This document shows, in pieces, positions 46,649 to 57,676 of a DNA stretch of 64,000 bases. The stretch spans positions 744,001 through 808,000 of the forward strand of contig JANUWF010002425.1 in the NCBI GenBank assembly GCA_026120185.1, given 5' to 3'. Origin of the DNA: Voacanga thouarsii. Taxonomy: Eukaryota; Streptophyta; Magnoliopsida; Gentianales; Apocynaceae. The translations under genes and the position numbers were made by a program. The stretch's first letter is position 1. Every line of letters begins with the position of its first letter. The notes under the pieces were generated by a model. That model was not told the origin of the DNA. It saw nothing but the letters and a program-made list of their open reading frames with translations, and ran no database searches.

Positions 46649-46869
46649 ACAATATCATGAAAGCTTGGATTTTGTTGATTTAACCATGTAAATATGTAAA
46701 TATGTAAATTTGTACAATTGTTCTTTTCACACAAAGGTTCTATCTTGTGTATCTTGTATCTTTGTAATCTAACTTACTAACTTTAACTAAGGTTTACTTG
46801 ACTAATTTGTTCTGTTAATTGTGGTTATCTAACTTGCTTCTTATCTTTTCTACATGTTAGCCTTAGTAC

Positions 46870-48246
46870 ATAACTCGACAATCTGAAGGCGATATAGTAG
46901 ATTCTGATCCTGAAATCAAAAGAACATTGTCAAAAATCTACCAGACAATCAAAAGGAACTTAATCGCAGACATGAACGGTGCTCAAAACAACAATGCTGG
47001 AAATAACAGGAGAGTCATGATTGACTTTGTGAAACCTGCAATCTTGGGCATGGGCTCGAGTATCACTAGACCTAGGATGGATGCAAAAAATTTTGAAATA
47101 AAGCCCAATATCATCTAGATGGTCTAAAATATGGTCCAATTTGATGGGCTACCTGAAGAAGATCTTAATGCCCACCTAGCTAGTTTCCTTGAAATTTGCG
47201 ATATATTTAAGATGAATGGTGTTTCTAAAGATGCCATAAAACTAAGATTTTTTCCTTCTTCTTTGAGAGGCAGAGCCAAATCCTGGTTAAAGACTTTACC
47301 TATAGGTTCCATCACTACTTGGAATGCCCTAGCTGAAAAATTCCTTGCCAAATATTTTCCTCCAGCTAGGACATCCAAACTCAGAAACAAAATTTCTGCC
47401 TTCCAAAAATTAGATTCTGAACATTTTTATGAAAGTTAGGAGAGGTTCAAAGAGATGTTGAGAAAGTGCCCTCCCTACGAATTTGAGCTAGGAATGCAGA
47501 TGCTTATCTTTCTTAATGGCCTTAGATTTGCAACACGACAAGTGGTGGACTCTTCTACAGGGGGTTCCATCAATCATAAGACCCCAGAACAGGTATTTGA
47601 TCTTATTGAAAATTTAGATTTTAATAACTACTCTTGGGGAAGTGCAAGGTCTAGAGCTTGCATGGAAGGAGTGCACAAAATGGATGTTGTGGCAGCTTTG
47701 GAAGCTAAGGTGAAAGCTTTAAATCAAAAGATGGAACAAATAGTGATACCTCAAGGCCAAGTGCTAAATGTAAGTTGTGATTTCTGTGGAGAAGGGTACC
47801 CAAATCATGAGTGCCAAAATATGGGTTCACTCCAAGAAACCACGGAACAAGCAGCCTTTGCAGGAAATGGCTGCCCAGGTAACAATCCCTATATCTCTAC
47901 TTACAATCATGGTTGGAGAAATTACCCTAACTTCTCTTAGAGCAATGCAAACCAACCTAGGCAGGGCTTTTTCAACTTTGGGGGAAATCAAAGGAACCAA
48001 CCTCCTTTGAACAACAATTTAGCACCTCTCAAGCCACCATTGGAAGATTTGATTGGCCAATTGGTAAGTACAACAAAGACTAAGTTTCAAGGGGTTGATG
48101 CTACAACAAGGAACTTAGAGGCCTCCATGCGCAACTTAGAGAGCCAAATTGGCCAACTAGCTAAATTACTTGGGGATCGTCAAGCTAGGACATTACCAGG
48201 GAACACCGAAGAAAATCTATGGGATCAAGGCCGTGGAAAGCATTGA
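46870..48246 (+). pseudogene. Athila-type gag of the pol-less element
   Basis: One long frame of about 458 codons. It begins at an ATA where the relative has ATG, then GMGSSITRPRMDAKNFEIKP, VQFDGLPEEDLNAHLASF, FFPSSLRGRAKSWLKTLP and TWNALAEKFLAKYFPPAR (gag capsid domain), FELGMQMLIFLNGLR, FDLIENLDFNNYSWGSARSR, a C-DFCG..YPNHEC zinc segment (about 47779-47817), NYPNFS and the LPGNTEENLWDQG end. Stops at 47116, 47125, 47438 and 47938 are all explained by single transitions. No frameshift is seen, so this is the best preserved gag in the window. Confidence 0.92.
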
Positions 48247-49342
48247 AGTCATTTTTTCTTTAAGTTTTTGTGATTTAGAGCAATTTTTATTTTCTTTGTT
48301 TGTTTCATTTTTATTTGTTTCTTCAAGAATTGAATTGCATTATTCATCACTACTGTGTGTTCATTATTTCATTTTTCACAAAAAAAAAAAAAAAAAACTC
48401 AGAGCCCGGACAGAATGCAACTGGCACCAGCCAAGCCCAGAACCGGCGCCGGGTCTTATCGCTGGAAGCACAAAAATAGGCCAATTTGGCCATTTTTTCT
48501 TTCAAACTCTCCAACTCCCTCTCAAATTCTCTCTAACCCATGCCAACTTCACCTCCTACCCCTTTCAAAATTTGATTTTTCACATCCCAAACACTTCTAG
48601 AGTATCAATCTATCCTTCTTTTGGTGATTCTATGGATTAAAAGCCTATAACTCTTTCATTTTTCACAAAAACCTAATCTTCAATCCCCATTCAAAGAGCT
48701 TTGATTTTTGAAAAAATGATGCATATTTTGCTTACCCATACATAGGAGAACATAAAGGTATATTTTTTCTTGAATTCTCACAGTTAAAATGTTGTAGGTA
48801 ATTTTTTCTAATTTTGAGTATATTTTTGGCCGAAATTTGGGATATTTAACGTTCTCTTGCATTATGAATTAATTTGTGAGCTTCATGACATTAGATATAT
48901 TATGAGTTGATGATTCTTGAGAAGTTGATTCATTCACATGATCATTAGGGAGTTTGTGTATTCGCTTAAGGATGTGATTATGGCTATTATGATGATTGAG
49001 GAACTAGTTGCATATTGGCCTTGAATTATCTTACACTTGATCATTATAATGCCATGATGATTCTATAATTCACATGATCATGTTATGAGCATCTAGATAC
49101 ATTGGGTTTGTTCAGCACATTTATGCTTTAATGCTTTCCAGTGAGATATTATCCTTATTCTTGCAAGTTATAAATTGTGGTGGATTGATTGGCGGATATT
49201 GAATTGGTCATTATGTTGGTGTAAGGGATACTTAAGGAGTTTGGGAATTGTAGTGTGAGCTAGTTGAGAGTTGAGTATGGTGTTGTGCATTGTGTTTGAC
49301 AAAAAAGAGATTCTATTCTTCTGAAATCTTTGAGCTTTCTAG
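48247..49342 (+). other. Spacer between gag and ORF2 (gag-ORF2 element)
   Basis: No supported gene. It has an A-run at about 48380-48396 and then a GC-rich island at 48399-48472 with words CTGGCACCAGCC and AACCGGCGCCGGG, matching the word type in this element's LTR. The rest is AT-rich. Confidence 0.65.
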
Positions 49343-50577
49343 TCTTTATCCTCCTATCTTCTCTACTATCTACTTGCCAATATATCTAGAGCACAGGGTC
49401 AATTATCCAAAAAGGCTAAAGCTTTTTCTTTCTCAGCTCCTTCGTCTATAGACCCCCTGTTCCTTAGGCTAGCAGAGTTCATTGATCTATCATGTGAGGA
49501 GTGGTACAATAGGAGGGCCGCAAATAAGATTATTGTGGAGTGTACCTTTACACCTACCCTAGACCATGCCCTTAAACTAGGAATGATGTTTAGGAGGCTA
49601 GGGTGGGGACCTATAGTACAGCTTAAGGGGAATTATTGTCCAGTGCTCGTAAAAGAATTTTATGACAACATAGTTGAAAAGGGCAATAACTATCTCCCCC
49701 ACATTGAGACACGAGTGAAAGGAGACCCCATTGTCATCACACGAAACCATTTAGCTACTCTTCTAAATGTGTATGATGATGATTCTTGGCTAGGGATAGA
49801 TACCAATCATCAAAAGATTCATTCTGACCCTAATTGGGATGCCAGTGTAACTAGAGCTACTCTAGGGTTGCGCAAGAGAAATGCTTTCCAAGCTAATAGC
49901 TTCTACTCTAACAATGATCTTGCTGCCAACTTTCGGGCTCTAGTATACATGTTTGGTTTTAATATCGTCCCTCGGGCCAGTGGATTCAATGAGACACGGA
50001 CTATTGATATGTACATCTTGCATAGGATGATGACCACTCAGCCTATCCGTCTTGCTCCATTGATCATACAATCTATTAGGGATGTGTTCATCATCGTCTC
50101 TCTACCAAAGCCTTCGCCTTTCCTCTAGTAATCATTAAAATTCTGAGAGATTTTGGTATTAGTATTGAGGGGGAATTGACGGAGCCTACCACTAAGCGTG
50201 ACTTAGTCATAGAGTAAACATTGATGAGCTGTGGTACAAATATAGCCAGGAGATGAAGAAATGACTAACTCCTTATGAGGTCAAGTATCTTGGACAGGTT
50301 CAGCCACCACCTGTGGAGGAGGAGCACCCGCCACAACCATCACGAGCACGAGCCAGTAGTTCACAGTCCCAACCAAGGACTGACTTTGAGACCGCGGTGA
50401 TAGGACAGTTAGCTCAGCAGATGGAAATGTTGCTACACATGCGGGACTCCATTGATGACATTGCTCGGAGGCAGACTGTTGTGGAGCATTAATGGGCTAA
50501 GTGGATGCAGCGTTTTCTAGGACCACATGGCGGTGATGGCTTTTTGGCACCTGATGATGATAATGATGCGAAGGATT
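49343..50577 (+). pseudogene. ORF2: plant transposon-protein-like domain (best copy)
   Basis: Open from a stop at 49340-49342 to a stop at 50126-50128, then continuing in shifted frames to about 50577. Order: a Ser/Lys-rich start, FLRLAEFIDLSCEEWYNRRA, KIIVECTFTPTLDHALKLGM, FRRLGWGPIVQLKGNYCPVL, VKEFYDNI, ITRNHLATLLNVYDDDSWLG, WDASVTRATLGLRKRNAF, LVYMFGFNIVPRASGFNETR and then, after a frameshift, FGISIEGELTEPTTKRDLVI, a PPPVEEEHPPQP linker and a C-terminal QLAQQMEMLLHMRDSIDDIA helix. I recognise the 'putative plant transposon protein' family; no enzymatic motif is evident. It follows gag in the same strand within one pair of LTRs. An in-frame ATG start is absent. Confidence 0.8.
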
Positions 50578-52344
50578 GAGATGATTTTTCTGCCCTTGTT
50601 CCTACGTGTCACTTTCTTTTTCCTTTATATTTTCATGACTTTTCTAGTTATTTCTTGTACTTTTCTTTTTCATCCTTTTTTTTTTTTTTTTTTTACTTTT
50701 TGGCTTATTTTTCTTTACTAGTTTTTATGCTTTGGTGTGTTTCTTTTATGTATTTTTCTTTTTAGATACTTCGATAATGCTCCTTTCTACTGGAATTCGA
50801 CTTTTTTGTAGGAGAATGCACAATGCAATGGAAAGTATTTTTTTTCTTCTCTTTTTCCCCTTATTTTTGGTCCCATGGCAATATTTCTTTGCTCTATTTG
50901 TTTGGCCATTAAGGACAATGTCCAGTTTAAGTGTGGGGGAGTGGTTAGAATGAGAATTCTTCTTGAAATTCTTTGAACCTGAGAATTCTTCTATGCTTCA
51001 TTCTTCTTGAAATTCTTTGAACCTTTTTGAGCAAATTTTTCAAATTTTTTCTAATTTTTTTGAGCTTTCAAGATGTATTTTTAATGCATGTCTTTGTGCT
51101 ATATCATAGAGCATATGTTCTATATCATTTGTGGCTTATGCATGACTTTTTGCACGCACTTGGACTAAGTAGTTCTTGATCAAATGCTTTATATTGTTCT
51201 TAAACCCGTTTTTCTGCTAAAATTCATTGAACATTCTAGAACTTACTTGAATACCTCTCGAGGCGAAATAAGAAAGACATTCATCATTTAACTTAGAGAT
51301 GACGGTAATAGGCCTTCTTTGGATAGTTTGAGCTTTTTAAGCCTACCATTTGATATTATCCCTAGTGCCTATTTTAAGCCTAACTTGTTAATTTCTTTCT
51401 GAACCCCCGTTATCGTACTTTGTCCATCACTTTTTTTTTTTTTTTCTGAGAGTTTGATGTCTATTCCAAATCTTTGATTGCTCTTGATGGATAAAAGTAC
51501 AAGTAGAAGAAATATGAGCAAAAATGCTTGTGTAAATGTCATGACTTGTTACTTTCAGTCATGCATCATGTGTTGAGTTGGAAAAGAGAAAGGAGGAAGA
51601 AAAAATTTTGAAAAAAAGAAAAAGCTGCTAGAAAATGTTGAAAAAAAAACTGAGAAACAAACAAAAGCAGCATTTGAAAAGAAAGAAAAAGAAAATAAGA
51701 TCACAAGGAAGAATATTGGTTGAGCTGGAATAAGAATTGTTGAAATTTTGATGATCTTGTGCAATATGATTGATAAGTTGAGAATTATTGATGAAAAGAA
51801 TGCAAGATTTGCTTGAACTCTAATATGATTGCTATACGAGGTTATGGGTTCTTCAATGGTTTTGGGATAGGAGAGTAAGAAAAGTCTGGAATCTATTGGT
51901 ACATTTTGTTTATCCTTTTCTTGCAAACTCTCATCTTCTTTGATATTTGATTTTCCTATATCCTTCGTTTGACAGCTACATTACAAACCTTTTAGCCTTA
52001 TATTACAAGCTTAAAAGTCCTACTTGACTTAACTAGAATCATGATATGTCTCGGATTAGTGAAGAGAGTGTACGAAAAGTAAGCTTATGGAATGCATATT
52101 TTTTTGAACCAAATTCTTTCCAATGGTTTGAGAATGATGTTAAGTGTTGGGATGGTTCTACTAGTCATTCTTCACTTACACAAGTCTTGCATTTGTTATG
52201 AAAGATATAGTAGCAAATGTTTTGTTGTCTTGAATAAAAAAAGCATTGGAAATATTGTTTTGAAATTGATTGAGTAATTTTGTAAAAAAACTTGGGTTTT
52301 TCTAATTGTCTTTGATACTTTGCTTGAGGACAAGTAAAGAGCTA
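50578..52344 (+). other. 3' region of the gag-ORF2 element with internal PPT-like box
   Basis: 1.8 kb of AT-rich sequence with T-runs and no supported gene. At 50911-50944 lies AAGGACAATGTCCAGTTTAA followed by GTGTGGGGGAGTGG, conserved in all Athila-type copies here. Near its end is TGCTTGAGGACAAGTAAAG, the short hairpin that precedes the PPT. Confidence 0.65.
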
Positions 52345-52358
52345 AATGTGGGGGAATG
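52345..52358 (+). promoter_or_regulatory. Polypurine tract of the gag-ORF2 element
   Basis: AATGTGGGGGAATG immediately before the 3' LTR start TGATAGGGCC. Confidence 0.88.
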
Positions 52359-52738
52359 TGATAGGGCCTAAATTAGTCATATATTTCCTAGTTATTTGAG
52401 GCTATTTTGTGATACGTTTTGTTCAATAATTGGTCATATTCCTTCATGTTTGAGATTTTACACTTGGAAAGGTATTTTGTGTATTATTTCAAATTTTAGG
52501 GGTAAAATAAGGCAAAAATGTCGCTAAACAAAATAGAGGTGGCGCCGGCCAAGACAGAAGAACCACCACCGGCCACATGCTGTTGGTACACACTTCGAGA
52601 TAAAAAAAATCAGTGAAACAGAGCTGAACAGAACACAGCCAGCGCCTGTTAGAAGCACAGAGGCTGTGCCAGTTGCACCTTGGATGAATTGGCGTGAAAA
52701 TCAAGAAAAATCGACGAACGGACGGAGAAGTAGACCAC
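52359..52738 (+). repeat. Truncated 3' LTR of the gag-ORF2 element
   Basis: Matches 45084-45470 closely, including the start and the GC-rich words (GTGGCGCCGGCC at about 52540), then stops at the palindrome. Confidence 0.92.
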
Positions 52739-53156
52739 TGTTGGGTATCTCACACATATCATATATGGCGCAGAGAAGAATAAAATGAGATACCATCCCA
52801 GGATCCGCATATATGTGGAAAACAAGACATAAAGAGAATAAAGATAACAACTTTTTACCTTTCTTTGATCGTATGGAAAACAAAATTTTCTTTCTTTAAG
52901 TCGAGGCACGATCCAGCAATCCTCTTGATTATAGTGGTTAGACGTTTAACTCTCATGAAGTTTGATCAAGAGGATTGCTGGATCGCGCCTCGACTTGAAG
53001 AAGAAATTTTTGTTTTTCAGACGATTAAAGAAAGGTAAAAAGTTGTTACCTTTGTTATATTTATGTCTTGTTTTCCATACATATGCGGATCCTGAGATGG
53101 TATCTCGTTTTATTTTCCACTGCGCCGTATAGGATACGAGCCTGAAATACCCAACA
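52739..53156. repeat. 418-bp palindrome made of two inverted copia LTR tails
   Basis: Starts TGTTGGGTATCTCACACATA and ends GAAATACCCAACA. The left arm (52739-52926) is the reverse complement of the last ~195 bases of the copia 2 LTR (35090-35285). The right arm (about 52927-53156) is a second copy of that LTR end in direct orientation, extending about 30 bases further. The arms also match each other, sharing ATATGCGGATCCTG and AAGAGGATTGCTGGATCG. It lies between the truncated Athila-type LTR and the resumed Tekay RNase H. No TSD is visible. Confidence 0.9.
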
Positions 53157-53350
53157 CATAAGGCAAAGTTGATGAATGGAATTTTTTGGAAGGATTTTAT
53201 TGTCCAATTAAATATCATCCTAGAAAAGAAAATATAGTAGTAAATGCCCATAATAGGAAGGTGAATTTATCAGCTCTTCGGATGTTACAAATTTCGGAAT
53301 TAGAAGTATTTGCCGTAGACGGAGAAATAAGGATAAGTAATTCTTCCATT
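53157..53350 (+). pseudogene. RNase H C-terminal part, Tekay-like element, resumed
   Basis: KVDEWNFLEGFYCPIKYHPR, a VV-N-A-H-N-R-K block (normally V-A-D-A-L-S-R-K) and a linker with ISELEVFAVDGEIRIS continue the frame interrupted at 45083. A few codons between LKYVF and KVDEW are missing at the junction. Confidence 0.87.
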
Positions 53351-54475
53351 TAACCTACCTTCCTACAACAGTTGAAGTGAGAGCAAGATAAAGATGAAGA
53401 GTGCAAAAGTTAGTGCAGAAGGAGGCGAATATAGGAGGAGATGAGTTTTGAAAGGACAATGATGGTATTAATTGCTACCGGGGTCGGTATTGTATTCTAA
53501 AATAATATGCGATGAGATAGGATGTTTTAATAGAGGCACGTTGGAGTAAGTATAGCATTCATCCTGGAGCCGTAAATATGTATCAAAACCTAAAACGACA
53601 TTATTGGTGGATTCGTATGAAGAAGGACAATTCAAACCTTGTGATTCAATGTTTACTTTGTCAATAAAGGAAAGCCAATTAACAACGGCCTAGAGGGTTA
53701 CAACCATTATCTACTCCATCGTGGAAATATGATGAAATTACTGTAGACCTCATTATAGGATTACATATTATACTATTTGGGTGATGATGGATTGACTAAC
53801 TAAGTATGCTCATTTAATTCCTATTAATTAATGGAATTCCCTAGAGAATTTAAGAAAAATATATATGGAGGAAGTAATCAGACTTTATTAGTATTCTCTA
53901 GTATTGTGATAGATCGAGATCCTAGATTTACCTCAAAGTTTTAGACTAAGTTGCAATAGAGGTATGGAACCACAATAAAGTTCAGTATAGCAGTGTACCT
54001 ACACACGGATGGATGGACAAAATGAGTGAATAAAGCTTTGAAAGACATGTGCTTTGGATTTTGGAACTAAGTGAATTGATAATTATCATATGCAGAATTT
54101 GCATACGAATTGGAATGGCCCCATTTGAAGCTTTATATGGAAGAAAATGTCAGTCCCCATTATATTGGGAAAATTTAGGATGGATAATGGGTGAAGAAGA
54201 TACTTTTGATCTTGAAGAGGTCCGATAGGCTATAGAGATGATCAAAACCAAGTTAGAAGTAGCGCAGCGTAGACAGAAAAGTTATGCGGATCAACGTAGG
54301 AATGATTTGGAATTTATTGAAGGGGATCATGTATTCTTGAAGTTGGCTCCACAACGACCATTGGGAACCAAAGAAAAAGAAAAGAAATTAGCATTTAGGT
54401 ACGCTGGATCATTCCCTATTGTCGAGAGGATTGGGAAAGTAGTATATCGATTGGAGTTACTAGTAGAACTTTAAG
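53350..54475 (+). pseudogene. Integrase remnant, Tekay-like element
   Basis: The HHCC finger is visible as EARWSKYSIHPGAVNMYQNL, KRHYWW and VIQCLLCQ (about 53530-53670). The core start ITVDLIIGL (first Asp) is at about 53732; IDRDPRF-like and other core pieces are broken by stops. APFEALYGRKCQSPLYWENL (about 54111-54170) and an open stretch 54238-54474 with AQRRQKSYADQRRNDLEF, HVFLKLAPQR and FRYAGSFPIVERIGKVVYRL form the C-terminal GPF/Y-type module (GSF here). Confidence 0.88.
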
Positions 54476-54479
54476 TTAT

Positions 54480-54731
54480 TCATGTTCGAAAGTATGTGGT
54501 GATCCTGCCCATATTTTGAATGAAAAACCCATTGAGATGACCCTAAACTTGAAGAATGAGGAAAAGCCTATTAAGATCTTGGAGTATGCTGAAAAAGAAT
54601 AGCGGGATGAGGAAAATCCACTTGTACAAGTATCATGGAATCATTATTTTGTGTAAGATGCAACTTGGGAAAAAGAAAGCGAAGATGTTGAAAAAGAACC
54701 CAGGTTTATTTCAAGAGTAAGCCAATTTTGA
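54480..54731 (+). pseudogene. Chromodomain-like integrase tail, Tekay-like element
   Basis: After a stop at 54472-54474 the sequence reads NLKNEEKPIKILEYAEKE, NPLVQVSWNHYFV, a stop, DATWEKESEDVEKEPRFISR. The order P-x-x-I-L, V-x-V-x-W-x-x-x-x-V-x-x-A-T-W-E is that of chromodomain-bearing chromovirus integrases, which can direct integration to modified histones. It ends at 54731 just before the PPT. Confidence 0.8.
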
Positions 54732-54748
54732 GGATGAAATTTTTTGTA

Positions 54749-54760
54749 AGGAGGGGAAAG
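54749..54760 (+). promoter_or_regulatory. Polypurine tract of the Tekay-like element
   Basis: AGGAGGGGAAAG immediately before the LTR start TGTAACACCCC. Confidence 0.9.
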
Positions 54761-57136
54761 TGTAACACCCCATCTTTTACTTTCAATTGGCTACAATGTG
54801 TAATAGGATGAAAATTTATATTAATGGTCAGAACAAAAGATGGTTAGTATAACGAGACGAATATTTTGGTATAATAATATCTTGTCGTGACCTAGATTTA
54901 ATTATTGGATTTGTTCTACCCGTACCCTAAATTTTTAGAAGGCTATTATTATTAACAAAATAAGAATTGTAGGGTACTTTAAAAAGAGAAATTGATCAGT
55001 GCGATGAAATGCACCTTTTGGTATAAATTATGCTACCTAGGATATCAGGGGCATTTTCGTCATTTTGACCGCACCTACAACTTTGACCGCAAATATGAAC
55101 AAGTAGAGAAGGAATTGAAGAATTTATGTGTTACCAATGAATACAGTGGAATTTTTGGAGTTGATTGGTGAAACAAAATATTTTCTCGTTACAGACTCGA
55201 TTTTGGTCATTTCTGAAGAAAATAGGAAAATGTGGTTGAAAATAGGATGTGTGGCTTCTTGTGATTGGTGGCCAAGGACAAATGTCAAATAATAAGAGGA
55301 TGCATGAAAGATTCATGCATGCAAGACTTCTTAAATAAGCTTTTGCAAATAAATGAAGAATGATGTGTAATTTTGTGATTGGAACACATCACTCGTGGGC
55401 CCACTTGACTAAGCTCTTAAGCAATATAATTGGCCAATATTTAGACCAAGAAAAGATGAATGAATGGTTGGAAATTGGAAAAGAATTTCGTTAGCCTTGC
55501 AAGAAGAAATAAAGGAATTTTTGTGGAGAAAATAAAAGTGGTTGGTGTGTAAATTTTTCAATGGAACACACCTATACATTAGCCACCATACAATTAATTG
55601 ATTTAATATTTTTTTGGCCAAATTTCTGATGAAGAATGGCGGTGAAGAGGCTGTTTTGCAGCTATATTTTCGTCCAGCCTTGGAGAAAGAAAAACAAGTG
55701 GAAATAAGAAAGGAAAGGTGGAGAAAAACCAAAAGAAAAAGAAAAAGAAGAGAGAAAGAAAGAAGTGTGTGTGTTTTCTTGGTGTGTTCTTAGAGTAAAA
55801 TCACACCAAATAGCCTCAAATACAAGGTAAAACCTTACCTTTCTTGAATTAAAGTTGTTTTTGGGTGAATGATGATTATGATGATGTAAATTTTAACATA
55901 AAAACACGACTGTCATGTATTGATTTCGGATCAAAGCTAGGGTTTCTGAACTTTTGTATATGAACTTTATACATGCTTGTATATGTGCTGGCTGCCTAGG
56001 GGCCTTTGAATGATGTTTTGTGTGAGAAAGAGCTGAATAATTATGGTAGCTTGAAGGCTTCTTTTCGGTTGAAGAGGTGATGATCAAAGTAGAGTAAAAA
56101 TGGAATTTATCTGGTTAGGAAAAAAATGGTTCAAACTAGTTTTTTATTAGAATAGATGAATTTTTGTTGAATAAGTGTGACTTTTGTGAGCTACTGGAAA
56201 TCTGAAAATTCAGAATTAAAGATGATTTGAAGGGGGATTGAATGAATTAATGGTTCCAAAGTGCTAAAGGCTAAAGGAAAACAAAGGAAAGCATGAATAG
56301 TGAAATTGAGACAAAACTACTGGGGCGGTTTTTGCACAGTAGCATGTTATTGGAACCATAACTATGAAAACAGCCTATACATAATTAAATTTAAGAGTCT
56401 TATGGTCATTTTTGTATATCATAGAGCCAAATCGGAGTTGTGGATTGAAAGTTATATGCAAAACAAAATCATGTGTCAATCTGTGAAATTCCAGAAAAAT
56501 GAGTCCGAAAATAAATGAACTTAAGGATGATTAATTGTGTGATTTTGGATGAAATAAATGAGAAATATGAAGTGAATCCCTTATTTATGAATGGAATAAG
56601 GATGTGGGAAAAGTCAAACGAAAGAATTGATCAAGCGATGAAAAAACGTTGTGAACAAAAGTTGAACGCTTTCCTTAACCGTCGGCCTCGTCCACTAAAC
56701 TTTGGTTGGACATCGGCTACCCATCGGGCATGTCGGCTATCCGCCGGCTATTTTTCGGCCAAGCACGGATTGATTTGAAAACAATATTTGGTGTAGGTTT
56801 ACCGACAAACAGCCAACGAAATGTCAAAACGATAGAGATGAAAGTTAAACGGCCGTGAACAGAAAGAGTTGCTTAGGACACGAGGTGAGTCCTTTTCATT
56901 TCTAAAGCCTTTTGAAAGTTAGTGTGCTTTACTTTTCCATGAAATGCTATGTTTTATACCATTTTGGAAATCCTTGAATATGTTTAAGGTTTATCTGAGC
57001 AATAATTATTTTATGCCATTTTGGGCTCGATTGAACATCTAATTGGTTTGGAAACCTTACTGGATTATTAAATTATAAATTTTGTGAATTTAGTCCTTTT
57101 TGGATTAAATTTTTTGGATTTTCAGAAAATGGTAAA

Positions 57137-57530
57137 CTTTGAATCGGATATTCATAAATTGACTGGAATGCCCTTATTGGAACATTTTGTAGAAATATGT
57201 TTGGAAACTTTGAATTTAATCCTCTTTTGGGATTTGAATTCTAGATTTCTTAAAATGAGTTCTTTTTGGAATCGGTTATTTGATAAATAATCCAAATGTC
57301 CTTATTGGAACGTTTTATGAAAACCTTTGGAATCGGGTATACGATAAATGACTGAAATACCCTTATTGGAACTTTTATGAGTACTTTTCAAATCAGGTAA
57401 GGGTAAAATGGCCTGAATACCCTCAGAAAGACATTTACAATTAGGTATAGGTAAAATGACTTGAATACCCTTGAAAATGATTTTTGTAATCGAGTATGGG
57501 GAAAATGACCTGGATACTCTTGCAAACATG
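57137..57530 (+). repeat. Degenerate tandem repeat in the Tekay 3' LTR
   Basis: Counterpart of 40186-40558: units built on GAATCGGGTAT, GATAAATGACT and GAAATACCCTTATTGGAAC. Confidence 0.8.
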
Positions 57531-57671
57531 TTTTTATGTATGAACAGAACTCTTTATGTCATTTCAACATGATTTTGGAAAATAATATCTCGTGATGAGA
57601 TTGACTGTTGGAAAATGACCTTTTGATCCCTGAAATTATTTTATTGGTCTGATGTACCATGGAACGAATTG

Positions 57672-57676
57672 ATTGG
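57672..57676. repeat. Target-site duplication ATTGG (left of solo LTR 2)
   Basis: ATTGG before the solo LTR, repeated at 59184-59188. The 5' LTR shows the empty site GAATTGATTGGCTCT at about 40704. Confidence 0.93.

Larger units (their letters stand above)
45084..52738 (+). mobile_element. Non-autonomous Athila-type LTR element carrying gag and ORF2 but no pol
   Basis: LTR 45084-46625, Athila-type PBS 46630, leader, gag 46870-48246, spacer, ORF2 49343-50577, 3' region, PPT 52345-52358 and the first ~380 bases of the 3' LTR (52359-52738). There is no protease, RT, RNase H or integrase anywhere in its 5.7-kb interior. The 3' LTR is cut off where a palindrome of copia LTR tails begins at 52739, so no TSD can be seen. 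It sits inside the RNase H of the Tekay-like element, in the same orientation. Confidence 0.9.

Noticed and set aside
50527..50953. Small hydrophobic membrane proteins (two F/L-rich frames), possible env-like ORF
   Set aside because: The T-rich non-coding sequence gives artificial Phe/Leu runs; not conserved in copies A, B, E3 or E4.
52739..53156. DNA-transposon foldback/MITE with ~190-bp terminal inverted repeats
   Set aside because: The arms are clearly the tail of the copia 2 LTR and no target-site duplication is present, so a classical MITE is not supported.
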